Assembly (NCBI RefSeq): GCF_001039355.2
Contig: NW_019776074.1
Location: 22,514-86,513 of the forward strand
DNA: 64,000 nucleotides
From: Lingula anatina
Taxonomy: Eukaryota; Brachiopoda; Lingulata; Lingulida; Lingulidae
Reading direction: 5' to 3'
A program made the position numbers and the translations under genes. This document shows, piece after piece, positions 37,200 to 50,900 of the stretch; positions within the stretch are counted from its first letter, which is position 1, and each line of letters opens with the position of its first letter. Below the pieces are notes generated by a model. It searched no databases. It had not been told where the DNA came from and saw only the letters and a program-made list of their open reading frames with translations.

Positions 37200-39750
37200 A
37201 CACTTGAAACCTAGGGCCAAAGGTGGACAAGTTCGCATGTGGAAATAAACGCCTAAGCTAGAGTCTTAATACAAAGCTCGTTACTTACATACACAAGCAA
37301 AACATTTATAGTGCTTACATGTCAAGTTACGGCCCAGTTGGACCAAGACTTAATTTCTCCAGACTGTGTAGATGTCGCCTACTGATCACAACGCCATGGA
37401 TACATGATATAACGTAAGACTACAAGTTGAACCAGTGACAAATATGTCTCGTCCAATTAAATCTTCACTCGTGTAATAAATTGATACACATTTAATGGAA
37501 CATTTATTAGTAAAAGAATGCATACATTACCAGCTACCAAGAATTAAATAACCCTTGTTTCAAGTGTGCTGCACTAGTATACATACATTTCGAACCTCCT
37601 TAAATCAGTTGTTGGTTTACATGACCCACCAAAGACTCGCTTATCACTAATTGAATAAATAAATCATGATCAAAGAAAGCTGTAGTTTGTTGCCATGTTC
37701 TAATTCTAAGACTTATTTTTAGTAGCAGTAGTTAAAGTAACTGTGTAGTTGTTGTTGTTGGCAACCAATAAATAGTGAAGAATAGTAGTGGAGACGCAGA
37801 TAGAAGGATTATTAAAAATGCGGTTGATTAAAATAAGTATATGTAATAATCCCGGACTTTTATTGTACATTGTTTGTTTGTCTCTTTGCGCTTATTAAAA
37901 ACAAGACCATTTTCAATTGAAAGAAAGCGTCATTTTCGTAACGTTGCATCATATACTAGATTACAGTATGTGCACCACCGTCCTCGTTGTCAAATTAAGC
38001 TGAAATTGTGAGCCCCAGCAATAATTCTGTTGTACAGGAACGATGACATCTAAATATGTTTATCATCCATCAATGAGCTCATTGTTTTTACTTTGTATTT
38101 CTGACAGAAATAATCTGTGTTTATGTCTTTATAGCCAGCAGGTGTAACTGTTAGACTGTAAATGTGTTCTCTGGTTTCGTTCAAACTTTGGATAACATAA
38201 ACGCCCCCCCCCTCCCACCCCGAAAAAAACTTACTACGGGCCTGGAGGCATAAATGTCTTCAGTTAGCAAGGATAATGGGCCAAGCATACAGCTACTTTC
38301 CAAAAAAAATGAAGCTAGTCCCAGTGATAACATTGGAGTCAAAAGTGCACATCAAGAAAGGTACTAACTCACTGACAGTCGACTAAAGTTTGATGAATAG
38401 AAAGTCCCCCGGACGTGGTGTGACTGGCAACATGACTGGCGCCATCTATATATCTTACTGGGCAGCGGCAGACGACAGACCTTTTGCTCCAGTAGTCCTA
38501 CTAATGAAATGGCTTGCGTGCTAGTAAAAAAGCCATATGTCATTTTCTATTTTTGGCATAAAAAACGATAAATCATTGAACCTGGGTCTTTTTCTTTATG
38601 TAAAAAATAATAATTTAATCATTATAAACACTTTACTTGTTTTGTAACTAAATTTATGACATGCCAATTATGTAAACGGGACGAAGTGGATGGTTCTTTA
38701 CAACCATTAATCTAGATGCATTAATGCAAATATTTGATTGACTCTGTTTTCTATTTCGATTTCTTGATTTGCTTGTTCGAGTGCAGCCCTTCATATCTAC
38801 TACCGTTTTCAAAAATATCCCATCATATTTTTTTCACTAAAATATTGAGAAAAATTGAAAATTGTTTGTGTCTTGGGTTACGGTGGCAATGTATTAAGAA
38901 TTCAATTGCGTAGCATACTCGAATAGCTCATGTGTTAATAAATGCGCGTCATTACTTCATGGACATAACGCTAAAAACAAAACGTCCGCGATTTCCTCAA
39001 GAGTAAAATATGTACCTGTGCTATAATTAATTTTAGAGAAAAACGCGTACATGCCTTACCATCTTGTTTTGACGTTCTCCCTCGTAGAGAAATTTTTTGA
39101 CATATTAGTCCACAATTGCACAGTGCCAGTTATAAAAAATGATTGTTCTTTTATTAGATTGCACAGACAGCAACAACGGTGATTGATTTCTATAGTGAGC
39201 TTTCAAAAACAAAAAAGAGGAAACATGAGTATGTACAACAGATATACGACCCATCGAATGCTCATAAACGATGAACTTTCGTGTTACACCATACTTAGCT
39301 ACAATAGACTAACTGTTATGCCGGCCGCGAACCCCTGTGGTCATTGATGCTGAAATAATTTTTGCAGTCACATAAAGGTAGAGCACACGTGCATGGGGTT
39401 CGATTTGTCTTTGGTCGTTTTTAATAGTGATGATAAATGTTGCTTATTATATATTCCCGACAGCGACAAAAAAGGTATGTTTATAACAACACAAAGAAAC
39501 AAAGGTCATCTTGACACTGGAATTGCAATAGTCAATAGCCAGTTATGTTAAAATAACACTGATATCCACGTATTTAGCAGCTTTAAATGATACGTAATTC
39601 CTTGTGTTCCTCTTGTCACTTACGATATTGTTACTTTAAAACCGCTAATTGCAGACTTCTTTGTCTTCCAGCTACAGCATGGAATAAATCAATCGTTGAA
39701 GACAAGACGACGTGAAGACAAACGATGATTGTTTCACCAGTTCACCCCTT
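37200..39750. other. Intergenic DNA between divergent genes
   Basis: No gene was recognised. The stretch separates the minus-strand membrane-protein gene from the plus-strand secreted-protein gene and may hold promoters for both. A fragment ending TACTACGGGCCTG (near 38234-38246) matches one end of the MITE family seen at 29765 and 40818. Confidence 0.4.
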
Positions 39751-39756
39751 GGTCAC

Positions 39757-39765
39757 TATAAAAGG
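39757..39765 (+). promoter_or_regulatory. TATA box of the small secreted-protein gene
   Basis: TATAAAAGG lies 61 bp before the start of the ATG at 39826, in a locally GC-rich context. Transcription would be expected to begin about 30 bp downstream, near 39787, giving a leader of roughly 40 bases. Strong TATA promoters are common in highly expressed, tissue-specific secretory genes. Confidence 0.75.
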
Positions 39766-39825
39766 CCCCTCGCCAATGTAACAGGTGTCAGTTGTTCATC
39801 TGGTCCTGCACCTACACGTACCACT

Positions 39826-41920
39826 ATGAAGCTTGCACTGTTCCTGCTGGTTGCCGCCGTCGCTGTCGCTTCTACAAGCGCCTTTCTCCCAAAGTAAGAA
39901 TCACTGTATATTATTCATTCATTTGTTTGTTTGTTTATTTGCTTGCTTGCTTCTTTGTTAACTTGCTTTTTTGTTTGTTTCTTTTTTCATTTCTATAGCA
40001 TTTCTGTCAGTTGCATTTTCTAAAATTCTGAAGATATCCATCTACTTGAAAAGTTATTTAAAAGTGTTCTTGTTGGTTTGGTAAAATGTGTGGGCATTTA
40101 TGCCGTTTGAGCAAGTTTTCAAAGAAATAAGAGAAACTATTGTAATGTGTGGGCAACTTACTTCAAACCAATGTTTCCTAGACGGGATTTTGGGAGGTTT
40201 GATTTACTTGGTCTTCGTTCACTGTCCGTTGCTCTTCACATGTTTTCTGACAAGCTTACAAATTGTTTTCCACGAACTGTATCTTTTTTATCTAGTTCGA
40301 GTTCGTTTACGTCAAGGTACAGCACCAAGTATGTTAATTAATTTCAGGAAAGGCGCCTATCTCCACGGTCTCTATCGTTGGCGTTACTATGGATTTTACA
40401 AAGGTAAGACGTAATACGTTTGTCATGATTAAAGTGTATGGTCGATCTACAAATAATAACATGACGTTGACAAGTTTGGCTGACGTCGGGTAAAAGTTCA
40501 AAACTTTGTTTCTTATATTTGGTCCTCATTTCGTCCTCATTGTGCAATTATTGAAAATAATGTGCAGGTTCCTTTCCTCAGTTGTAATGAAGTATGATAT
40601 TCAGTGTATATCAAGTATTTGCTATGATACCCTTCTTAAACTGAGGTCTCTTGATCCCCTCCGCTGGAACATTTTCTGGCTTTATCTACAGCGGGCACGA
40701 ATCAGGATCTTACTTACCATGAAACGTAAAATAATGGATGGCAACCTCTGACGTGCTGGATTTTCAGCGAAAGGCTACTGCAATCTTACACCTTTTACAA
40801 GCTAAACTACCTAACCCAGACCTGTAGACAGCAATTTCAAAAGAGGGGTTCTTTTTCTGAAAAAAGTGGACCTTTTACCAGGAAACTGTCGTGTACTTAA
40901 ATAAAATTATACCCAGAGGGGGCCTTTTGCCGACAAAAAGGGAGGGGGGTGTCTTTCGACCCCCCCCCCCCAGGCTACGGGCCTGATACCGATAGGACAA
41001 GAACCGTTGCCGAACCATTGCCCACCCCTTACTGATCTTTATATCACCAGGTGCCTGCGGCCCAGATGGAGTGTACGCTGCCTCCTCTACAACCCTCGTG
41101 TTCTGTACCAACGGCCGAGCTGTCTTCCAGAAGTGTGCCCCCGGCACCGCCATCAGCGGACTGAAGAAGGGCCACTTCTACACCAGGGGAGCCGTCTGCA
41201 ATGTGAATCTCATTGGTTAGATGTCAGTCGAATATTGGTAGGTTTAAAGAAACGTATGGAGCCCAAAAGTCAAAGAAGTGCAATCAGTTGATTTCATTTA
41301 GAATCGCAAAGTCTCGCAAAGAAGTCGACCTAAGGGGCGCGAAAGAATTAGTTGGAACGACTTAACCAGGGTGCACTAAATCCACCCGGACTCTCGCTGA
41401 GGAGGCGTGTTAGTCTGTTATTCTGATTGCTTTCAGCGAGAATCTCCGTGGAACAAGTGCGCACTAGCGACCTATGAAATTTGGCCGATTTCGCATTTGT
41501 CTTGGGTTACTTGTTTTCGTGTTTTCTCTCTCTCTCTCTTGCTGAGTGCGACATGGCCAGAATCCTCCATTTTGTTTTCGGTCCTTGCCCTTAATGAATT
41601 TGCCTTTATGTTTGGATGATGACAAGTACGTGTGGGATGGACAGATAGTTGGAGGGGTGAATGACAGATGAAAATGTTGCGTCATAGTAATCCAGTGTTA
41701 CGTATCATATAACGATATTTATTCTTTTCATCTATTTCAGAAGTTACGGCAGGCGTCGTTTCCTCTACTCCGGATGGAATTGGTCGATTCTGTACCATGT
41801 TTGACCCGTTACTTCTGCAAAGATATAATAAATTACTTTTTGAAAGATTCGTGATATTTGTTCTTTTATTAAATTCGATGCTTGATGGGGACTTATTTTT
41901 TATCTTCTATATATGAAGTT
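39826..41920 (+). CDS. Small secreted chitin-binding-like (CBM14/peritrophin-like) protein
   Basis: Four exons. Exon 1 (39826-39893) codes a textbook signal peptide, MKLALFLLVAAVAVASTSAF. Exon 2 (40348-40403) codes a Tyr/Arg/Trp-rich linker, AYLHGLYRWRYYGFYK. Exon 3 (41051-41215) codes a Cys-containing domain with CGPDGVYA, VFCTNG, KCAPGT and AVCN. Exon 4 starts at 41741. Borders are GT..AG and phases 2, 1, 1 match. The spacing CGPDGVY...C..G.A..KC.PGT recalls the peritrophin chitin-binding fold, but only four of its usual six cysteines appear before exon 4. In the phase dictated by exon 3, exon 4 reads to a stop near 41917, past an AATAAA at 41827. A frame shifted by one gives SYGRRRFLYSGWNW and a stop at 41802-41804, upstream of that signal. 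Likely role (inferred): extracellular matrix, shell or cuticle. Confidence 0.72.
40818..40984. mobile_element. MITE-like element, second copy
   Basis: A 167-bp copy of the element at 29765-29924, with ends AGACCTGTAGAC and GGCTACGGGCCT and the same internal landmarks. It lies in intron 2 of the secreted-protein gene. Confidence 0.75.
41827..41832 (+). terminator. Polyadenylation signal AATAAA
   Basis: It lies 23 bp after the alternative-frame stop of the secreted-protein gene (41802-41804) and is the first AATAAA after exon 4 begins. Its place supports the shorter 3' end for that transcript. Confidence 0.55.
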
Positions 41921-42436
41921 AAATTATATTCAACATGACATGAGGCTGGCGTATATCGGGCGGCTAAAAAGCGTTACTAATTCTTAAGTTATGTGTCTGC
42001 AACAGTTCACAAGTTTTTGGATACAAGTTGCGAACATATTTTTAATACATTACTATTGGTCAACCATGAAATTCCAAGCATTAAAGTGGAACAGTTCTGA
42101 CTTTACTGTAAAATCAAATCAAAACACCTGTCGAAAATTCCCATGACAGAGAAAACGACTTTAGAGCCTAGCCGATTTTACTTATTAAACTAATGATACA
42201 TGTGGCCTCCTTTTTGCTGACAGACATTCCGTAGCTTTTTCCACCAAGACTAATTGCACTTTCTTATGTTTCCCTTAATGTAATGTTTTTCTAAGCCTCG
42301 GTGATTGACATCTGCACCTGTCTACACCTGGCATGCCTGACACTTGATAGACAGACCTGTGTCAAAACTTTCAGACACTGGCATCAGTCAGAAATCACAT
42401 TCCTGTGTAAGCTAGTAGGACATTTTTTGACTTAAG

Positions 42437-42439
42437 AAT

Positions 42440-42494
<55 letters not shown>

Positions 42495-42495
42495 T
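42437..42495. repeat. (TTTA)n microsatellite
   Basis: About 14 TTTA units, seen directly. Confidence 0.95.
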
Positions 42496-43421
42496 CATTA
42501 TTATTATTATTTTGTCTCTGTGTGTTTGTGTGTATGTGTGTGCCAAAACTAAGACAGGTAGATTCACGAGATTTCCAGCAATCATTAAAAACAACATATT
42601 CTTAAGATATCCCGAATTTCATTCCAATATCTTCAAAATTGTTGTAGGCTGAACTTTTTTAGACACCCAATATAATAAGTCATTAAATTTGTGCTCCAAA
42701 AGGGTTCTGTTCTAATTCCAAAAATTCACCCTCGTCTTGATATTTGAACTTTGGTAAGTAAAAAAAACGTCCCGTCAACAAGGTATTACAGTATTATTAC
42801 AGCACCATGCACTAGAAGAGAGTACTGGCATTCTTGAAGAAGCACAAGATCAATCGCTTTTCAAACACTCGTCATAAACCTTAGTGGCTGTTCGCGGTGA
42901 ATGACCGGGGTGTAGCTTTTTATAAGTCACGCCATATCTCTGACACTTCATCAATCAAACAGAAGGCGCTGCATGTAGACGGTGAAAAATTACCTCTCTT
43001 AAAATATATCAGCGTGACTTTTAAAAGGTCGCCGGTGTTATTCTTATGTTTAATTTTTTAGTGTCTTGTACTTGTATTTTTTTTCTCCAAATTTTGTGCC
43101 TCAAAAGCTCATGGTCTGATTTGCTGGAACAAATATACTGGCACACAAGCGCATGAGTTGAAAATAATGAGACTTGAAAAAATTATAAAAAATAAGCAGA
43201 GTGCTGCATGTCTGTACATCATTAATAAACTAAGTAAACTGGAACTTGAAGGTTTCTAAGTCCGCCATGCAGTTAGTCCAGAGACCGCATTTTCTTTACA
43301 TGTTGTAAAGTATAAAGTAGAAGGTATTTGAGCTCGTCTCGCCCCCACCCCCCTCCCCGACTTGCTACGGGTCTGCTGGGTCAACAGACAACCCAGTATT
43401 TAACTGTTTCTAGAATTAATC

Positions 43422-43463
<42 letters not shown>
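43422..43463. repeat. (AAT)n microsatellite
   Basis: About 14 AAT units, seen directly. Confidence 0.95.
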
Positions 43464-43464
<1 letters not shown>

Positions 43465-43985
43465 TTTATTTGTACCTGAAATAGTTGGATTGTACGATAA
43501 TATAAATTGTTAAATACGCTAAGTAAAATAAGAAAAATTAACATTGTTAATTAAAGGCGTTGACAGTTTTTGCACCATAAAAGATCTTATTATACATATA
43601 TATCACAAATTTAAACAATATGTTAAAATCCTTAATTTTTTCATTTTTTTTTTAACTTGTATTGGTTATATTTTGTCGCTAACTATGCATTCTTAGAAAT
43701 CTTGTGAGATGTGCAGAAGATTAATTTTATGGATATTGTAGAAAAAAAATAAGTAGATTACAATGCTATACTGTATATTATATTTTCAAGTACACACTGT
43801 GTCTTTTTGGAATCACATCACATCACATCATACATTTATATTACTTTAGTGTTTAAAGATGTTATGTAAGTTATAATTCCTCAGATACAGAATAAATAAA
43901 TTCACATAATTTGAACATGCTCTCTGTTGTACGTATATAAATAAATAAAGATATCGCATATTGTGACGCTGTCGTCAAATTGCTT

Positions 43986-46900
43986 TTATAGTTCCACCTC
44001 GTTGGCCTGCAGTTTCCCGGAATCCAGCAAAATTTTCTTGGCAAGTTTCAGTAGTTTTTCTTTGGATACCTGGAGTCGGAACATCGTACGAGTTGAAATT
44101 GGATAACAAAAAGCAGTAAGCAGCGTGTATGATCAACGGTGAAATTACTCTTTACTGTTGGAGAAAGCATCTCTTCACGCATGTGCTACTACAGTAAATA
44201 ACTACTGTGATTGCTAGCTTAAACATGATTAGAAATGATAAAAGTCAGCAAGAAATGAAATATAAATTTATAAATTTGCACAAATTACACAATTATGAGA
44301 TAAATTCATTACCAGAACATTGAGGGATATTCATTACAAGAACACAAAGAAAAATGGCTTGGCATAAGTAGGTTTTAGGTATAACACTATAAAATACCAC
44401 AGTGCATACATGCCGTGTTAAACGAACACGGACCCGCAGGAGCATCCCCCCCCCCCCCACACACACACACACAGAATAGGTCAAAACAGTGAATATAGTC
44501 ACCTTCTGCCTGATCCCCACCCTAGGGAACGTATCCATGACGACATAGTGGTCCGGCCACATGTGATCCAACAGCTGAAATGAGGAATTAGCGGGCTGTT
44601 ATATCCATATTATGCAGAAACAATTTTAGGCTAAATGACGTCATATGGCGACCGTTACCTCTCACTGGGCCTTATTCTTCGATTTGTTTATTATAGGGCC
44701 CGGTCACATTTAATCCAAAACCTAAAAAACAGGAGAGAAGGGCCATGAGTGAGGCTCCAAATAATGAGTGTTCACACTCAGCTTAACTTAGTCCGGAGTT
44801 AAATGACGTCATCAGATGGACAGATAACAGGAGTAAATACAGCGTCGTACAATGTTCAATCCCACGTTAAGCAATCTGAATTCTTGGTGACGTCGTGAAG
44901 TTGCTGTCCTACCTGGTCAAGATTGGCCCGATGTGAACGTTATGAGGCGTACGTTAGATGTTTATAGATTCTAAAAGTAATCATCCTAGTTTTTCAGTCC
45001 AGATTTTCACACGTAAGGGACATAAAGACACATAAACCGACCCAACTCTGCGAGGGACTCTTGTTAACCACAGTCGGCTTAGTTGAGTGATTTGCCAGTT
45101 ATTTTGTTTCTAAAGAGTTCGAATAATCACCAGCTTTTCTGTACTGTACATCACGCCAGGTGAAGGCGTGTTATTTTTTAAGTTGGTTGCACCCAGCGAG
45201 AATCCCAGCTGAATACACCCTTAGCTGTCTTTCTAAACAATTCCTACGCCATAGGTATGGTAGTGGTCACCAGAGCAGACAATTTCCTGACCATAAGTCT
45301 TAATGATACATGCACTGATTTCTATGTTTTGACTATTACTGAGGACGTAATATAATTGACTGGATTTTTCCCCCATAATGGCTCACACTCACCTCGCTCT
45401 GGCAATGAGATCGGAGCTCACCTTCTGTTATATTTTGACCTTGGATAGGTCTAGAGAAATAGAAAAGAAAACGATTCATAAATATATAAAGCATGCTTAT
45501 TCGCACAGGTACCACGCACACATTCATTCATCTTATTACCTTCCCTTTTTCACATTTCACGCATTTTTCACACTCACACCCACACTTATATACACTCGAG
45601 TTAACACGCACTCACACGCACGCGCTATCACGCGTTAATTCGATGTATGTCCTATTAGACACTTAAGCACTGTCAATCTTGTTTATAATGATACCAGGAC
45701 GGTGACCTTGGAATTACACAGCGTAAATTGTAAGGTTGCTTTATGGACTGGACCAAAATAATTGTACAGTTCGTAAAGTAACTATAACTTCATGTTGAAC
45801 TTACTAATGCACATTTTAATATCCAAATGATATCATAAATCCACGAGTCTAATGAGTCGCTGAAGAGCTCTTGTTATATAGGCCCCATTCAGAATAGGGG
45901 GCTAATTAGTCTGAGGGTCAAATATGGCGGAACCACTTGAATACTTCCCCACGGGACATCTATTTAGTGTCTATTAGCGGATTAGACGGCAAGCTTTGTA
46001 GAAGGTCGCCATATTCGAACCTCGGACTAGTTAGACCGCTATTCTGAAAAGGGCTATAGTCAACGGCATTTTGGCGAGAGGTTTGTATAGATACGTAGTA
46101 ATCATTTTGGCAGACTTTGCAGCTAGATACGTACGCGTATTTTAAAGATTGAACTTCATACGGTTACTTACATAACACATAGAATGATGGTATCAAGGTC
46201 ATCTTCGCCCGGTTTTTTAAACCCAACTGCCTAAACCAAGCAAAAAGATCATCACTTTCATCATCATCATCTCCATTATCATTATCTTAATAATAATAAT
46301 TATAATGATTATAATAATAATATATGCGTTCCGTTCACAGAAAAATGAGCCCTTTTGTTGATATATGTCATTAATTTTCGAGGCAATGGATATAATGAGC
46401 ATCCTTGTGATGATCGGGAGCACCTTTCAAGAACAATTACAACAGTAAGCGATATAGAGGTGCGTGCATTTTCAGAAACAGGGCCGTTTTTTCCTTTAAT
46501 TATATTATAGCTATGTTTATCACTGTTTCATGGCAAAATGTCCTGTTTCAGAACACAAACGTTCGTAAACGACCACTCGACTCTTCCGATCAAGCGTGTA
46601 TTTCTATAATACATGTATATATGTCGTGAGTCATACAGTTGTAAGTACTGATATCATATCATTAATGGAAAATTTTGTACAGGGGTATTAATGACGTTGC
46701 TTATACCAAAACGAGTTAGTCAAGTTGTTTTAGAGAGTGTGCTCCAGACTTCCCCACAACCGTTCCCCTACAGGCCTCTCTTTCTCTCTTTCTCTCTCTC
46801 ACCTGTGCCAGACTGATTTTAGGATGTTTTGCTGCTGCAATCTCTATAGCAGCAGGATAAACCTTGTCGCCCCAGCGAGAAAAATGGAGTACATGAAATT

Positions 46901-47877
46901 TCCGTCCAATGTAGTACATAAACCCGTGTTCATTCATCGTACCAATGTCTCTGGGGTATGGAATAGAAAGTGATTAATTGGATCGGGATAAGCACACGCT
47001 TCGCAAACACCCCACGTCTTATTTCTTTCATCAAAGTTTATAAACATGTCAAAACATATCTAGGATGTTAGTTGCAGTTGCATTAAGCGCTACGATATGT
47101 CACAACTTTGACACCTTCACACTGCAGTCACAACTATCACATTCACCCAGTGTAGTCACAACTATCACACTCACCCAGTGTGTTGTCACAACTATCACAA
47201 CCATCTAGTGTGTTGTCACAACTATCAGACTCACCCAGTGTGTTGTCACAACTACCACACTCACCCAGTGTGTTTTCACAACTACCACACTCACCCAGTG
47301 TTGTCACAACTATCACACTCATCCAGTGTTGTCACAACTACCACACTCATCCAGTGTGTTGTCACAACTACCACACTCACCCATTGTGTTGTCACAACTA
47401 CCACACTCTCCCAGAGTGCTGTTTCAACTCATCAAACGCGTTGTCCCATTTAACACATAACATACCCAGTATGGTACCAACCACACGGTGACACCACTTT
47501 CCTGTACAAGTCTTCAGAACCGTAATAAGTACTGAACATGAACACCCCTCTCACGCATATTTCCCCTTCCACACCTAGAGGAACGATCTTGTTGTTTGCA
47601 TCAACTATTTTCACCTGAAATATCGAGAAACAGATCAGTTTGTTGAACGCAATATGACTAAAGATTATTTGATATATTGATTACATATTGATTTTTCTAA
47701 TAGACGGCCTGGAAATAACTTTATTGGAGGCAAAAACTTCGTATCAGGGGTCACTAAACTCTGTATAATGGTAGAAGGTGCCTATATGGAAAATCGTTTT
47801 ACACAACTATAGTTATAATGAAGTTTGTTTGTTTGATTGATTTAGAAAACTTTGGAGAAGACTCCCTTTGTCTGGCT

Positions 47878-47950
<73 letters not shown>

Positions 47951-50900
47951 CAGTGTGTGGCGGTGGAAAGCCAATACCGCGGTACCGGCGGTCAAAGTCG
48001 TCATCTAGTGGATAGGTGATACTGATGTTCCAGTATTCTGTAGTGCCGAGTGCGACCTGAAAACACCAAGCGTGAATTGACGTACATCAGCTTAAAACCA
48101 ACAATCCCTTTTTTTTACTTTCATGAACAAGCAAAATATATCCATTAGCAGTGCTGTATTGAAAACCCAGAATCTAGTGTTGGCCATGTGGTGTTACAGG
48201 TATTTACATCTAAGGTCAATGTCATTCTGGGGGGGGGGGCACGGTCTAAAGTGTATGGCGTGTAATCTGATGAAATCCCGGGTATATAAAAGACAAACCT
48301 GGTGTAACCCCCCCCCCCCCCCAAAAAAAAAAAAAATGCATCTGCAACCTGTTTTACAACTTTCTGTAAGCTTTATTTTGATCGGAAAATAAATGTAAAA
48401 CATGGTCTTCTTTCGCTCTTCGTAAATGAAATAATTCAAGCTGTAGTTTCATAGTGTTCAAGATCATAACAATTTATACAATGCTTCTGAAAGTTGTGTG
48501 TTTGCGAGTTTGCATTATTTCCTTTTACATCGAAGACCAGAGAAGACATCTTGTAATTCTATATTTCCTTTAAAGGTTAAAGATACACGTTAGCATACCG
48601 CATTATATCAAAAGGATACTGGAAAATCTTTTAATCTTTAAGGAACAATCAACACACGACCCTAACCTAAATAAGGAAACACCTAGAATATCTTATATGG
48701 CTCAATTAAATACATCGAAAGGCAAAACCTTACCACAAATTCTGGGATTAGTTTTGAGCACCGCTCTCTCAGTTTCTCCGTGATAACTGTGGACGTGAGA
48801 ATACCTAAAGAAGCAAAAAAAAAACATCCTTGATTCAAACAGTCTATAGTGCATGCAGGTGTCGGAGGAGAGGGATAAGATATACGTGTATACATGGCCT
48901 AGGACAAACTTAAAACAAGGGACCGGTGCAACAAATGCCTGAAAGATTGTTTTTAGATGATTTACAGTTCCGAAGGAGTACATTTATATATTTACACAGC
49001 ATCTAAAGTGAGCCCTGGTTTTAATGCTCATAATTAGCTATTACAGGGGTAATTTTACCCCATGTAAATCTTCAACCTTTTGTCAAATAAGTACACATTT
49101 TTCAAAGAAGAAATGTACCTCGTTTCACAGAAGACGTGTCGTATTTCTGGACAATCTCGGCATCAAGCTCCAGACCCTTCATCAGAAATGTCGGGTACAG
49201 CTCCAGGTGGGTGATCCTGTAAAATGGCGATTATATTTTAATGAAAAAAACTGCGATAACAAAAAGTGTACAGTTACATAAAGTACCATTGACATTAAAA
49301 ACTCCTGCTTCTTGAGTAAGTTCCGCTGAGATATATTTAACTAAAATCAAATTTTGCATTAGTCTTGAAATTTGCAATTTTCAAAATTTAAATTAGAGGA
49401 GCACTTGGAAACGAAAGATTTAAAGAAGGAATCGAGGTTTAATGTTGTCCGGGAGTAAATTGGTTCGCCAGTTGGTTTTGAACGTCAAAAAGCGCGGTAA
49501 CATTTATAAGGACGTCTGCACAGACCACGTCAAAATATACAAACGTTGTTTTCCCCCTAGAACAACAAAAATATCTACAAATTATTGTTTATTTGGCTAA
49601 TATCCATAATCAATATTTCATTATTTTAAAAAACGAATTACGTTTTTTACTTAAAAGAAAACTTGAACTGAGAACCCAGATTATACTCCATACATTATAA
49701 TACGTGTGAACCGTGACGTCTAACTTAACCGGATGTTGCCCAAATAATTTAAACCTTCGAAATGCTGTAACCTAGGTTCAAAACTACAAAACCTCTGTTA
49801 CACTGGGTTTGCGACGGTTTGGACAACAAAGTTTGCCCATTACCAATTTCTTTAAAGGGATAATAACTCTTCGTATGAGATCTATTTTTCACAATTAAAA
49901 CATTGTGAATAACCCATAGAAATATAACATATTCTGTTTAACCACAAAAACGGCAGTTCAAATTGGTTCTCCAAGAGGTTGCAAGCCCAGTGTCACAGGG
50001 GCTTAAAGTGACTAACGCAATACAACATACCTGCACTCGTGTATAGATTTGTACAAATCCTCCATGTGGTACCCCTCATCTTCGTTCTCTCCCTGGAATT
50101 CTGCGTCCCACAGTGTGGACGGTAATATGACCAGCTGGATGTCTTTCTCATACTCCACACTGACCCAGTAGACGTAATCTGCTACCAGTTCGTCGTCAAC
50201 GGGATTACCCACTCCAACTACCACCGGCTGGTATCGCAATAGATTGATAAATAGATCAATAGCTAGTACTTAGGTCAACAGATAAATCAACAGATAGAGT
50301 AACCTATAGACCAATAGGTAGATTGGTGAACACAGAGTCTATCAGAAAACAAGAGGATTTCCAACATCTGATATTTCTGTTGGGTCATCCATTGTAAACC
50401 AAGATGAGAAAGGGGTCTCCATTGTACAAATTGATCCTCGGTTTCGACGTGGTTAATAAGCTACTGTAGATTGGTTGTATATTACAGTATAAAGCAACGT
50501 CAAGTACTACCGTTTGATAAAAAGCACTTATTACTGTAATATATACTAAAGGCAACTACTGTATATAGTTGCATTTGAGAATCCTTGTAAGAAATGTCAA
50601 AGGATAGAAGGCTACATTTTTCTAGTTTTCTAAAGGTTTCACATCACAGGAAGAACATTATTTAAAAATGGTCTTTATTACCTTCTTATAGTCAGCATAC
50701 CGTAGTAAGGAAAACTTGAGCAAATTGACCGCCTTAAAGTGACTATTGACGGAACATTTAGGAACGCCGGTGCTGCCCTGGAGTCAAAAGGTTAGTTAAC
50801 GATGTTAATGTGATGTTTTCCACAGACAACATTTTTGTGACAAAAAATTGACTTTGTATGCATCTTTAAACCCAACAAGTAAAGAATGCTATTATAACGT

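Larger units (their letters stand above)
41920..43985. other. Intergenic DNA between convergent genes
   Basis: No exon was recognised. It holds a TTTA run and an AAT run, listed separately, and a GCTACGGGTCTG fragment (43364-43375) resembling one end of the MITE family at 29765. TTTATT at 43465-43470 would read AATAAA on the minus strand, a possible polyadenylation signal for copy A. Confidence 0.4.

Noticed and set aside
44503-44574. Outright loss of the catalytic lysine in the synthetase
   Set aside because: One alignment suggests GK became GI, but aligning QKVSK with GKINK keeps the lysine and fits the following Lys/Glu residues better, so I only claim that the preceding Gly is replaced.
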